Below are positions 1 through 5,503 of a stretch of 6,379 nucleotides of DNA, one piece after another. A program made the position numbers and the translations under genes. The stretch is taken from assembly GCA_900321145.1 (NCBI GenBank), contig ONVB01000138.1, positions 1 through 6,379 on the forward strand. Reading direction: 5' to 3'. How positions within the stretch are numbered: the stretch's first letter is position 1; every line of letters starts with the position of its first letter. Origin of the DNA: an uncultured Eubacteriales bacterium (GTDB lineage: Bacteria > Bacillota > Clostridia > Lachnospirales > Lachnospiraceae). The notes under the pieces are model-generated. The model had not been told where the DNA came from. It ran no database searches and saw nothing but the letters and a program-made list of their open reading frames with translations.

Positions 1-426
1 ATCGAGGATGTAACCGATAAGGGTTATTACACCAACTCCTACCATGTGGATGTAAGGGAGAGGATAGATGCCTTCAGCAAGTTCAGGTTCGAGGCTAAGT
101 TCCAGCCCATTTCATCGGGCGGATGCATATCTTATGTGGAGATACCGAACATGCGCCACAACATAGATGCCATGCAGGAGGTTGTACGCTTCATCTATGA
201 CAACATCCAGTATGCGGAGTTTAACACCAAGTCGGATTACTGCCATGTATGCGGCTTCGACGGTGAGATAATAGTAAATGACGACAACGAGTGGGAGTGC
301 CCTCAGTGCGGCAATAAGGACCACAGCAAGATGAATGTTACCCGCCGTACCTGCGGTTACCTCGGAGAGAACTTCTGGAACGTGGGTAAGACCAAGGAGA
401 TTAAGTCGAGGGTACTTCACTTGTAA
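1..426 (+). CDS. nrdD: Anaerobic ribonucleoside-triphosphate reductase, C-terminal part (5' end outside window)
   Basis: This is the 3' end of a class III ribonucleotide reductase, which reduces ribonucleoside triphosphates to dNTPs in the cytoplasm using a glycyl radical. The frame is open from base 1 and about 141 codons are visible; a full NrdD is usually 600-750 residues, so most of the catalytic barrel lies upstream. Seen directly: a four-cysteine zinc ribbon (CHVC with Cys codons at 241 and 250, CPQC with Cys codons at 298 and 307), followed by the glycyl-radical motif RRTCGYLG, whose Gly codon is 355-357. The YYTNSYHV and GGCISYVEI strings also match the family's C-terminal region. A GTG at 46 is internal and not a start. 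The activase gene nrdG follows after 18 nt with its own ribosome binding site, the usual nrdDG arrangement. The radical glycine and zinc ligands are intact, so the gene is probably functional. Confidence 0.95.
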   Translation: MEDVTDKGYYTNSYHVDVRERIDAFSKFRFEAKFQPISSGGCISYVEIPNMRHNIDAMQEVVRFIYDNIQYAEFNTKSDYCHVCGFDGEIIVNDDNEWECPQCGNKDHSKMNVTRRTCGYLGENFWNVGKTKEIKSRVLHL

Positions 427-444
427 ATTTAAGGAGATCCCGTT

Positions 445-993
445 ATGAATTACGGTGATATAAAGAAAATAGATGTGGCGAACGGTCCGGGGGTCAGGGT
501 GTCGCTCTTTGTCTCAGGGTGTACGCACCACTGCAAGGGCTGCTTTAATCCCGAGACCTGGGACTTCTCTTTTGGGAAGCCCTTCACGGATGAGACAGCA
601 GACGAGATAATCGAGGCGCTTGCGCCGGATTATATAACGGGCTTTTCACTGCTGGGGGGAGAACCCTTCGAGCATACGAACCAGAAGGCTCTCATCCCTC
701 TGCTAAGGAGGATCAAAAGGACATATCCGAATAAGACAATATGGTGTTATTCGGGCTACACCCTGGACAAGGATATCTTCGGATATATGTATGACAAGTG
801 GGACGAGACACCGGAGTTCATAAGCTACATAGATGTACTTGTGGACGGTGAGTTCGTCGAGGAGCTTAAGGACTTAAAGCTTCGCTTCAGAGGATCGTCC
901 AATCAGAGGATAATAGATGTTCAGAAGTCCATAGAGTCGGATGAGGTGGTGCTATACCTGCCCGGCTATGAAAAAGAATTCACAGGAGCGTAA
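445..993 (+). CDS. nrdG: Anaerobic ribonucleotide reductase activating protein (radical SAM)
   Basis: NrdG is the radical-SAM activase that uses a [4Fe-4S] cluster and S-adenosylmethionine to place the glycyl radical on NrdD. The 182-residue product carries the cluster motif CX3CX2C as CTHHCKGC (Cys26, Cys30, Cys33), preceded by NGPGVRVSLFVSGC and followed by FNPETWDF, all typical of NrdG. The SAM-binding GGEP motif is at residues 71-74. The length is normal for the family (about 150-200). ATG 445 is chosen because AAGGAG at 431-436 sits 8 nt upstream. The 18-nt gap to nrdD indicates co-transcription. The 3' end contains the ribosome binding site for dut, which begins 1 nt after this stop, so translation of the two is probably coupled. 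The general radical-SAM activase class also fits, but the nrdD neighbour makes NrdG the clear choice. Confidence 0.96.
   Translation: MNYGDIKKIDVANGPGVRVSLFVSGCTHHCKGCFNPETWDFSFGKPFTDETADEIIEALAPDYITGFSLLGGEPFEHTNQKALIPLLRRIKRTYPNKTIWCYSGYTLDKDIFGYMYDKWDETPEFISYIDVLVDGEFVEELKDLKLRFRGSSNQRIIDVQKSIESDEVVLYLPGYEKEFTGA
984..988 (+). promoter_or_regulatory. Ribosome binding site of dut, inside the 3' end of nrdG
   Basis: AGGAG lies 6 nt before ATG 995. It decides the start of dut: the same frame stays open back to an in-frame ATG at 968 and a start-like codon at 941, but those lie inside nrdG, lack this spacing, and would add residues not found before the conserved N-terminal strand of dUTPases. 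Confidence 0.8.
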
Positions 994-994
994 A

Positions 995-1441
995 ATGGTT
1001 ACACATATTCCGGTACAAGTAAAGAAGTTAAACGAACATGCCATACTGCCGACCTACGGTTCGGCAAATGCCGCGGGAGCGGACTTATATGCCTGCGCGG
1101 ACAGCGAGATCACCATAGAGCCGGGCGATACATATCTCGTGAAGACGGGACTTGCCATGGAGCTTCCCGAGGGCTATGCGGGACTTATCTATGCGAGATC
1201 GGGGCTTGCGACCAAGAGGGGGCTTGCACCGGCCAACAAGGTGGGAGTTATAGACTCGGATTATCGCGGAGAGATCATGGTAGCGCTTCATAATCACGGT
1301 AAAGAAGCACAGACCATAGCTCACGGCGAGAGGATAGCCCAGCTTGTGGTAACGCCTTATATAGCGGCTGATTTTGAGGTTGCGGACGAGCTTTCGGATA
1401 CCGTTCGAGGTGAAGGCGGATTCGGTTCCACAGGCAAGTAA
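995..1441 (+). CDS. dut: dUTP diphosphatase (dUTPase)
   Basis: The enzyme hydrolyses dUTP to dUMP and pyrophosphate, keeping uracil out of DNA and supplying dUMP for thymidylate synthesis. The 148-residue product has all five motifs of the trimeric all-beta dUTPase family in order: AGADLYA (27-33), ARSGLA (67-72), GVIDSDYRGEI (84-94, with the catalytic Asp in IDSDY), GERIAQLV (111-118), and the C-terminal P-loop-like arm RGEGGFGSTG (138-147). Length and motif spacing are normal, so it should be active. It starts 1 nt after the nrdG stop with its ribosome binding site inside nrdG, making it the third gene of an nrdD-nrdG-dut operon. This links control of dUTP to anaerobic dNTP production, because class III reductase makes dUTP along with the other dNTPs. 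A transporter-gene remnant and the terminator at 1638-1679 follow. Confidence 0.97.
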   Translation: MVTHIPVQVKKLNEHAILPTYGSANAAGADLYACADSEITIEPGDTYLVKTGLAMELPEGYAGLIYARSGLATKRGLAPANKVGVIDSDYRGEIMVALHNHGKEAQTIAHGERIAQLVVTPYIAADFEVADELSDTVRGEGGFGSTGK

Positions 1442-1442
1442 A

Positions 1443-1619
1443 AACAGTCGGTTGATTACGGGGACTGATGTTCAAAAAGCAGACTTTATAACGGGAAAGA
1501 AGAATCTTGAGAAGGATTTTGACGATTACATAGCAGAGCTTGATTCCATGAACCTTTCAGAGGTTGTTGAGGTTAAGCAGACACAGTACAACAGATATTT
1601 AAAGGCACTCGGAAAGTAA
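1443..1619 (+). pseudogene. 3' remnant of a sugar ABC-transporter solute-binding protein gene
   Basis: The frame encodes about 58 residues ending in TAA at 1617-1619. From about 1464 it reads like the extreme C-terminus of family 1 extracellular solute-binding lipoproteins: a string around KADFITG, then an acidic/aromatic KDFDDYIAEL segment, SMNLSEVVEVKQ, and a final QYNRYLKAL. This pattern (FITG, Asp-x-Tyr-x-x-x-Leu, Gln-x-x-Tyr-x-Arg-Tyr) is the usual last helix pair of such proteins, whose full length is 400-550 residues. No ATG with a ribosome binding site precedes it; only a TTG at 1452 is in frame and it has no Shine-Dalgarno. The frame also extends back into dut in a different reading frame, which is chance. 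I infer that a deletion or rearrangement joined the end of a lost transporter gene to the end of dut. The family call comes from remembered sequence patterns. A short expressed peptide is possible but unsupported. Confidence 0.6.
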
Positions 1620-1637
1620 AGAGTTATAGCCTGAGCG

Positions 1638-1679
1638 AAAAGCATCTGCATCACCCAAAAGGGTGATGCGGGTGCTTTT
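1638..1679 (+). terminator. Strong intrinsic terminator after the nrdDG-dut operon and the remnant
   Basis: A 19-bp stem (1638-1656 with 1661-1679) contains only two G-T wobbles and closes on an AAAA loop at 1657-1660. The core pairs GCATCACCC with GGGTGATGC. The stem foot is AAAA on the left and TTTT on the right, followed by GCTTTATG, giving a U-rich 3' end. With A-runs on the left side it could work in both directions, though no gene approaches from the right. It now serves as the terminator of nrdDG-dut, and may originally have belonged to the lost transporter operon. Confidence 0.9.
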
Positions 1680-1682
1680 GCT

Positions 1683-1696
1683 TTATGTTAACATAA
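1683..1696. repeat. Perfect 14-bp palindrome TTATGTTAACATAA
   Basis: The sequence is self-complementary across its whole length, centred between 1689 and 1690, 3 bp after the terminator stem. Perfect AT-rich palindromes of this size are typical operator half-site pairs for dimeric repressors, but nothing in the window names a binder and no promoter is clearly arranged around it. It could also be chance in AT-rich spacer DNA. Confidence 0.4.
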
Positions 1697-1710
1697 CTGC
1701 GGTTTTATAA

Positions 1711-1841
1711 AAAAGATTCTTCGTCACTGCGTTCCTCAGAATGACACGGTGTCATCCTGAGCGGGAGGAAGAGCGCACGACGAAGTCGTCTTGCATGCAC
1801 TCTGACGACAGGACACGACGTAAGAGAGACTCGGAATCTTT
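1711..1841. repeat. Imperfect inverted-repeat element (possible REP/MITE-like dispersed repeat)
   Basis: The ends AAAGATTC (1712-1719) and GAATCTTT (1834-1841) are exact inverted copies. The centre is a near-perfect inverted repeat: CTCAGAATGACAC (1735-1747) against GTGTCATCCTGAG (1749-1761), with one mismatch. The left arm can be followed in reverse complement along the right arm through GACGAA (1779-1784). There the expected next bases, GAATCTTT, are displaced by 49 nt (1785-1833). That insert has its own small inverted repeat, GTCGTC (1785-1790) with GACGAC (1804-1809), around the palindrome TGCATGCA (1792-1799). No protein is encoded. From memory, TGTCATTCTGAG-type palindromes bounded by AGATTC/GAATCT ends occur as dispersed intergenic repeats in many bacteria. 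Copy number here cannot be seen from one window. Confidence 0.6.
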
Positions 1842-1925
1842 GATTTCGTCAGTCGAACTTATGCAAATCTAAGCATGAGTCGTGTCAATACAATGTGAGC
1901 GAAGGATTTTAGGGGAGGAAGAAAG

Positions 1926-3065
1926 ATGAGAAAAAGAGTTTTAGCAGGAGTAATGACACTTGCAATGGCGGCTTCTCTTTTCGCCTGCGGCGATAAGAAG
2001 GAGGAGACCACCACAGCGGCAACAACGGCAGCGGCTGAGACAACAGTGGCTGCGGAGACTACCGAAGCAGCAGAGAAAACCGAAGCAGCGACGGATACAA
2101 CCGAGGCAGCGGATACGGAGGAGAAGGAAACTGAGGCAGCCTCAGAGGAAGCTGCCGAGGCGGCTTCAAAGGAAGCGGTTCTTCCCGAGAAGCTTACATA
2201 TGACGGACAATTTGAGGTTGAGATCATAGGCTATGAGTATTTCGATACCAAGGAAGATATGGATTATGACATACTCAATGTATATTATGAGATGACCGCG
2301 CTCGATGATTCGTTAAAGACGACGAGACGGATCTACTGGTCTGCCACACAGGACGGTGAGGAGCTCAAGAGCAATCCTCTTAATCAGAAGCCTTACTATG
2401 ATCCGGTGTATAAGAATGTGTCCAGGCTTCAGCCGATAAACGGAGTAAAATTGAGAGATGTTTCGACCTTCGCGGTAAATAAGGGAAGCAAGAGTGTGAT
2501 CTCCATAGGAGTCGGTAAGAAGAACGGGGAGTATGATCTTAACTTTGATGTGGATCCGACATGGGAGATGGCGGATATGCGTTCGGAGCATTACAGGCTA
2601 GCAAAGGTTGACAAGCCCTCGTTCGGCCCCGGAAATATGCCGGAGGGAAGCTATGAGGACAGATATGACATCAAGATCAACGGTATCACGGATTACTCCA
2701 AGGTTATGGAGTTAAACAGCGATTTTGGTTCGGAGTACTACACGTGCGTAGGCGTTTCGTACACTATCACAAGCCACTATTCCAAGGAGCAGAGTCCTTT
2801 CATGCTCTTTAGCACGGAGCTTAGAGTACTTCAGGACGGAGCGACTCTTCTTGATACTTCACCCGGACAGGAGTCTGCCGATTACGGCAAGACACAGAGT
2901 GATCTTCCGCTCTACCAGAAGATACAGCCGGGCGAATCTATAGATTTTGTACAGTATTATGAGCTTCGCTCGGATAGCCCGATAGAGATATGCTTCCAGT
3001 CGTTCACCGGGGATATCTTTGCGGATATGGTATATGATGTAGAACCGATAACAGACAATAACTGA
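1926..3065 (+). CDS. Secreted lipoprotein with Ala/Thr/Glu-rich tether and two beta-rich domains, function unknown
   Basis: The 379-residue product begins with a lipoprotein signal peptide (MRKR, then a hydrophobic stretch and lipobox LFAC, lipidated Cys21), so it should be anchored on the outer face of the membrane. Residues 27-82 form a low-complexity tether of Thr, Ala and Glu, likely spanning the wall. The rest appears to be two copies of one domain, about 94-210 and 245-370: each starts with alternating hydrophobic strands (FEVEIIGYEYF; YDIKINGITDY), has an aromatic-rich strand (ILNVYYEMTA; CVGVSYTITS), then a QDG turn (142-144; 303-305) and a later Pro-Gly/Pro-rich segment. This resembles the DUF5067/DUF4352 type of immunoglobulin-like lipoprotein domain, a match made from memory. 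ATG 1926 has AGGGGAGG 7 nt upstream. The gene stands alone, with terminators before and after, and its substrate or partner cannot be read from the sequence. Confidence 0.85.
   Translation: MRKRVLAGVMTLAMAASLFACGDKKEETTTAATTAAAETTVAAETTEAAEKTEAATDTTEAADTEEKETEAASEEAAEAASKEAVLPEKLTYDGQFEVEIIGYEYFDTKEDMDYDILNVYYEMTALDDSLKTTRRIYWSATQDGEELKSNPLNQKPYYDPVYKNVSRLQPINGVKLRDVSTFAVNKGSKSVISIGVGKKNGEYDLNFDVDPTWEMADMRSEHYRLAKVDKPSFGPGNMPEGSYEDRYDIKINGITDYSKVMELNSDFGSEYYTCVGVSYTITSHYSKEQSPFMLFSTELRVLQDGATLLDTSPGQESADYGKTQSDLPLYQKIQPGESIDFVQYYELRSDSPIEICFQSFTGDIFADMVYDVEPITDNN
2004..2171 (+). repeat. Low-complexity coding tract of the lipoprotein tether
   Basis: This tract encodes the Thr/Ala/Glu-rich tether. 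At DNA level it has degenerate in-frame copies of ACCGAAGCAGC at 2061-2071 and 2079-2089, and ACCGAGGCAGC at 2100-2110, with spacings of 18 and 21 nt, both multiples of three. The tract could change length by slippage or recombination without breaking the frame, altering tether length between strains. Confidence 0.65.
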
Positions 3066-3073
3066 TGAAATAT

Positions 3074-3112
3074 GCGGCTTGCGGGAGGACACCGCAGGCC
3101 GCTTTAAGTTTA
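3074..3112 (+). terminator. Intrinsic terminator of the lipoprotein gene
   Basis: An 11-bp stem pairs GCGGCTTGCGG (3074-3084) with CCGCAGGCCGC (3092-3102), with one G-T wobble, around a 7-nt loop. It is followed by TTTAAGTTTA (3103-3112). The U-tract is interrupted by AAG, so termination may be incomplete. The last four bases of this tract (3109-3112) are also the start of the -35 box of the next promoter. Confidence 0.8.
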
Positions 3113-3137
3113 CTTCGATAAGCGGTTGTATTATAAT
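3109..3137 (+). promoter_or_regulatory. Sigma-A-type promoter for the response-regulator operon
   Basis: The -35 box TTTACT (3109-3114) matches TTGACA at four of six positions. The -10 box TATAAT (3132-3137) is a perfect consensus. The spacer is exactly 17 bp. Transcription would start around 3144, leaving a leader of roughly 28 nt before ATG 3172, with ribosome binding site GGAGG at 3160-3164. A start near 3144 rules out the longer reading frame that opens at 3079, which lies inside the terminator. Confidence 0.75.
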
Positions 3138-3159
3138 GCAGATATTTGAAAGCTTGATC

Positions 3160-3164
3160 GGAGG
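3160..3164 (+). promoter_or_regulatory. Ribosome binding site fixing the response-regulator start
   Basis: GGAGG lies 7 nt before ATG 3172. The frame is open back to 3079, but that stretch contains the terminator and the promoter and encodes no conserved receiver residues. Translation from 3172 starts directly at the first receiver strand (YSVLIVDDS), as expected. Confidence 0.85.
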
Positions 3165-3171
3165 AAACGTT

Positions 3172-3801
3172 ATGTACAGTGTGCTTATAGTAGATGATTC
3201 GGCGATAGTAAGGTCACTTTTTGAGACTGTTATAAACAGTTCCGGTGAAGGGAGATACAGGATAGTCGAGCAGTTGAAGAGCGCAGCTGCCGCAGTGCAG
3301 TATGTAAGACAGCACAGGACCGATCTTGTGCTGATGGACGTGTATACGGAAAACAGAGAGAACGGCATAGAGGCTGCGGGTGAGATAAAGAAATGCTCTC
3401 CCGGGACCAAGGTGATAGTAGTGACCTCACTGCCGGAGATGTCATTTATAGACAAGTCGAGGGAAGCGGGCTGCGAGAGCTTCTGGTACAAGGAGCATGG
3501 TGATATGACTATCCTGGAAGTCATGGACAGGACCATGGCGGGAGAGAGCGTATATCCGGATGCTTCACCGACACTGGATATCGGATGCGCAAAAAGTGTG
3601 GAGTTCACCAGGGCCGAGGTGGATGTCTTAAGGCTTCTGTGCGAGGGGTGCTCAAACAAGGAGATAGGCGAGGCGCTTTCCGTGTCCGAGAATACCGTGA
3701 AGACGCATATCAAGAATATGCTGTCAAAGGCGGGGTATAACAAGAAGTATCAGCTTGCCATAGACGCGGTCGAAAAGAAGCTTATCGTGCCGGGGTTTTA
3801 G
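3172..3801 (+). CDS. NarL/LuxR-family two-component response regulator
   Basis: This 209-residue cytoplasmic protein is a DNA-binding response regulator. The N-terminal receiver domain (about 2-122) has the acidic pair Asp8-Asp9 in LIVDDS, the phospho-acceptor Asp56 in LVLMDVYT, the switch Thr85 in VIVVTS, and the conserved Lys107 in FWYKEH, so it should be phosphorylatable. The C-terminal region (about 143-205) is a GerE/LuxR-type helix-turn-helix, with FTRAEVDVLRLLCEG, SNKEIGEALSVSENTVKTHI and the following KNMLSKAG helix. Length is normal for the NarL class. It is the first gene behind its own promoter and is followed after 4 nt by the 7TM sensor and then by a kinase, so these are its probable partners. 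NarL-type regulators are normally paired with HisKA_3 kinases, matching the motif in the last gene. Its regulon is not visible, though autoregulation of the upstream promoter is plausible. Confidence 0.95.
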   Translation: MYSVLIVDDSAIVRSLFETVINSSGEGRYRIVEQLKSAAAAVQYVRQHRTDLVLMDVYTENRENGIEAAGEIKKCSPGTKVIVVTSLPEMSFIDKSREAGCESFWYKEHGDMTILEVMDRTMAGESVYPDASPTLDIGCAKSVEFTRAEVDVLRLLCEGCSNKEIGEALSVSENTVKTHIKNMLSKAGYNKKYQLAIDAVEKKLIVPGF

Positions 3802-3805
3802 ATAT

Positions 3806-5503
3806 ATGAAACAAAGACAGACGAAAAGTATAATACTGCTCGCTGCAGGTCTTGCACTGGTTTTGCTGGTAGGGGTGATCTCACGCAAAACTCTTGATAC
3901 GATGCTTTTAAACCAGGCAAAGTCGTTACTCTACCTGATCGTGAACACCGCGGTCGTGGGACTCTGGGGATTAAACTGCGAGAGAAGGATACTTGACGGG
4001 CAGGTCAGACGCTATGTGGTTACCATGGCGTGTATGATCCTGCTTTTTTTGCTTCTTCGGACGACGAAGTATTATATAACTCATGTGGGAACAGGATATC
4101 ACCGCTTTCTCTGGTATATGTACTATATTCCCATGTTCATGATACCTTACTGCGGCGTGATGACGGCATATCTTTGCGGGAAGAAGAATGAGGGGAAGGT
4201 TCCGAAAGTCTTAAAGGCGGCTTTGCTCATACCTTCCGTTGTCCTGCTTGTGATCATCCTTACAAATGATCTTCACGGTCTTGTGTTCGGGATAGCGCCG
4301 GATTATATAATGAGCGCTGATTATGACTACCGGCCGCTTTATTATGTGATATTTGCGTGGGTTTTCATTCTTGTGACAGCGACTCTTGTGCTGTGCGTTG
4401 TTGCCGGGCATGCCGACGGACGAAAAGGCGTGGGACTGTGGGCGCTCTTTACGGTGGGGGTTTTTTATGGATTTTTTTATGTTATCGGAGGACCTGTCGG
4501 ACAGTTCCTGTATGACAATCTTGACCTTACAACATTTTTCGGCATGCTTTCGATAGTTGTGATCGAGTATTTCATATATTGCGGCCTGATCCCGGTTAAT
4601 TCCGATTATGAGTGGTGCTTCGATAAAGCATCATTGAATATGCAGATCCTTGACAGAGACGGCAGGGCGCGTTATGTATCCGCAAATGCATCGCCGATCG
4701 ATGAAGAGATGTTTGAGCGTTTGGTGAGCGGCCACGGTTCTCTCGAAGAGGGAGATCATAACTTAAAGCTTCAGGAGATAAAAGGCGGTTATGTTCTTGT
4801 TGAAACCGACAGGAGCAGACTTCTTAAGCTGCGCGATAAGGTGAAAAAGGCCAACGATGAGCTTGATGAAGTCAACTGCAGGCTTAGAGAGAGCATAGCG
4901 AATGCCGGAAAAAAAGAGGGCTTTGCACATGCAAGTGCCCTGTATAAGAGGTGCTTTGAAGAGACGAAGGATGCTTTTAACCTGTGCCGGGAGCTTATAG
5001 AGAAGGCGAAGGAGGAGGGCGTGGATGATGAGGAAAGAAGCAGGCTGATGAAGCTTCTCAACATACATGGGGCTTATATAAAGAGAAGGAGCAATCTCGT
5101 TATCTTAAATGACGGTCAGAGTGAAAATGCGGGCGGTGAATTTGCCCTTTGCATGCATGAGACCTTCAATAATCTCAGGCTTTACGGAACCGAAGTGAAA
5201 AGCTCAATAAAGGAGCTTGAATGCATATCGATAGAGGATGTAATATATGCATATGACGTATTTGAGCGCATACTTATGAAGAAATTACATGATATAAAGG
5301 GAATATATTTTATCGCTGCCGAAAGAGGGGGGAAGAACCTGATCACCATTCAGCTTGACACGGACGGAAAGGATATATCCGGAGAGCTTTCGGAAGACGA
5401 TGAGAGGTTTTCCTGCGAGTATGATGATGAGGGAGTGACTGTCCGTATACGTCCGCGCGGACTCAGGGAAGCATCCTTTGACGGAGGTGATGCTGTTGGA
5501 TAG
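3806..5503 (+). CDS. 7TM membrane sensor with PAS-like segment and degenerate kinase-like C-terminus
   Basis: This 565-residue integral membrane protein has about eight hydrophobic segments (near 8-25, 40-58, 70-86, 101-124, 137-154, 178-200, 208-228, 239-263). The pattern resembles the 'histidine kinase N-terminal 7TM' region, including the signature TNDLHGLVFG at 153-162. A short PAS-like segment follows (about 278-336, NMQILDRDGRARYVSANA to KGGYVLVETD), then a coiled coil (337-400). The C-terminal part contains AYIKRRSNL (423-431) and ALCMHETFNNLRLYG, strings I associate with clostridial 7TM sensor proteins, but no H-box with HD/HE next to a GxxL, no Asn-rich N-box and no DxGxG ATP-binding motif. 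I infer it senses or scaffolds and does not itself phosphorylate. It begins 4 nt after the regulator stop with only a weak ribosome binding site, so translation probably depends on coupling. Its 3' end overlaps the next gene. Confidence 0.85.
   Translation: MKQRQTKSIILLAAGLALVLLVGVISRKTLDTMLLNQAKSLLYLIVNTAVVGLWGLNCERRILDGQVRRYVVTMACMILLFLLLRTTKYYITHVGTGYHRFLWYMYYIPMFMIPYCGVMTAYLCGKKNEGKVPKVLKAALLIPSVVLLVIILTNDLHGLVFGIAPDYIMSADYDYRPLYYVIFAWVFILVTATLVLCVVAGHADGRKGVGLWALFTVGVFYGFFYVIGGPVGQFLYDNLDLTTFFGMLSIVVIEYFIYCGLIPVNSDYEWCFDKASLNMQILDRDGRARYVSANASPIDEEMFERLVSGHGSLEEGDHNLKLQEIKGGYVLVETDRSRLLKLRDKVKKANDELDEVNCRLRESIANAGKKEGFAHASALYKRCFEETKDAFNLCRELIEKAKEEGVDDEERSRLMKLLNIHGAYIKRRSNLVILNDGQSENAGGEFALCMHETFNNLRLYGTEVKSSIKELECISIEDVIYAYDVFERILMKKLHDIKGIYFIAAERGGKNLITIQLDTDGKDISGELSEDDERFSCEYDDEGVTVRIRPRGLREASFDGGDAVG
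5483..5491 (+). promoter_or_regulatory. Full-length Shine-Dalgarno deciding the start of the last gene
   Basis: GGAGGTGAT is a nine-base match to the anti-Shine-Dalgarno of 16S rRNA. It overlaps the ATG at 5490, leaving only 2 nt between GGAGG and that codon, which is too close. TTG 5496 in the same frame is 8 nt from GGAGG and is the better start. Confidence 0.65.

Larger units (their letters stand above)
1620..1925. other. 306-bp non-coding region between the remnant and the lipoprotein gene
   Basis: No credible gene was found on either strand. The stretch holds, in order, the intrinsic terminator (1638-1679), a perfect 14-bp palindrome (1683-1696), the inverted-repeat element (1711-1841), and the leader of the lipoprotein gene (1842-1925). 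No strong promoter for that gene stands out. TTGATT at 1840-1845 resembles a -35 box but lacks a good -10 partner, and TACAAT at 1889-1894 resembles a -10 box but lacks a good -35. The leader also contains GTCGTGTC (1879-1886), complementary to GACACGAC (1812-1819) in the repeat, so the leader RNA could pair with the repeat if transcription starts upstream. The ribosome binding site AGGGGAGG (1911-1918) precedes ATG 1926. Confidence 0.7.

Noticed and set aside
1778..1820. tRNA or riboswitch in the non-coding region
   Set aside because: The small hairpins do not make a cloverleaf, there is no T-loop-like GGTTCAAATCC string, and no known riboswitch core could be recognised.
1711..1841. CRISPR array or insertion-sequence end
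   Set aside because: There are no regularly spaced direct repeats and no transposase frame. The structure is an inverted repeat only.
1859..2227. - strand Ser/Ala-rich frame opposite the start of the lipoprotein gene
   Set aside because: It is the mirror of the Thr/Ala/Glu tether repeat. The composition comes from the + strand low-complexity tract.
1960..2229. + strand Arg/Gln-rich frame within the lipoprotein tether
   Set aside because: It is an out-of-frame reading of the same repeat tract with no start signal. The lipoprotein frame has a signal peptide and a ribosome binding site.
3079..3171. Longer N-terminus for the response regulator
   Set aside because: The stretch contains the upstream terminator and the promoter. 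The ribosome binding site and the first receiver strand both point to ATG 3172.
2859..3743. Long open frame on the - strand (about 294 codons) across the end of the lipoprotein and the response regulator
   Set aside because: It lies antisense to two genes with clear protein motifs, has no recognisable domain and spans a terminator and a promoter of the other strand. It is explained by codon bias of the + strand genes.
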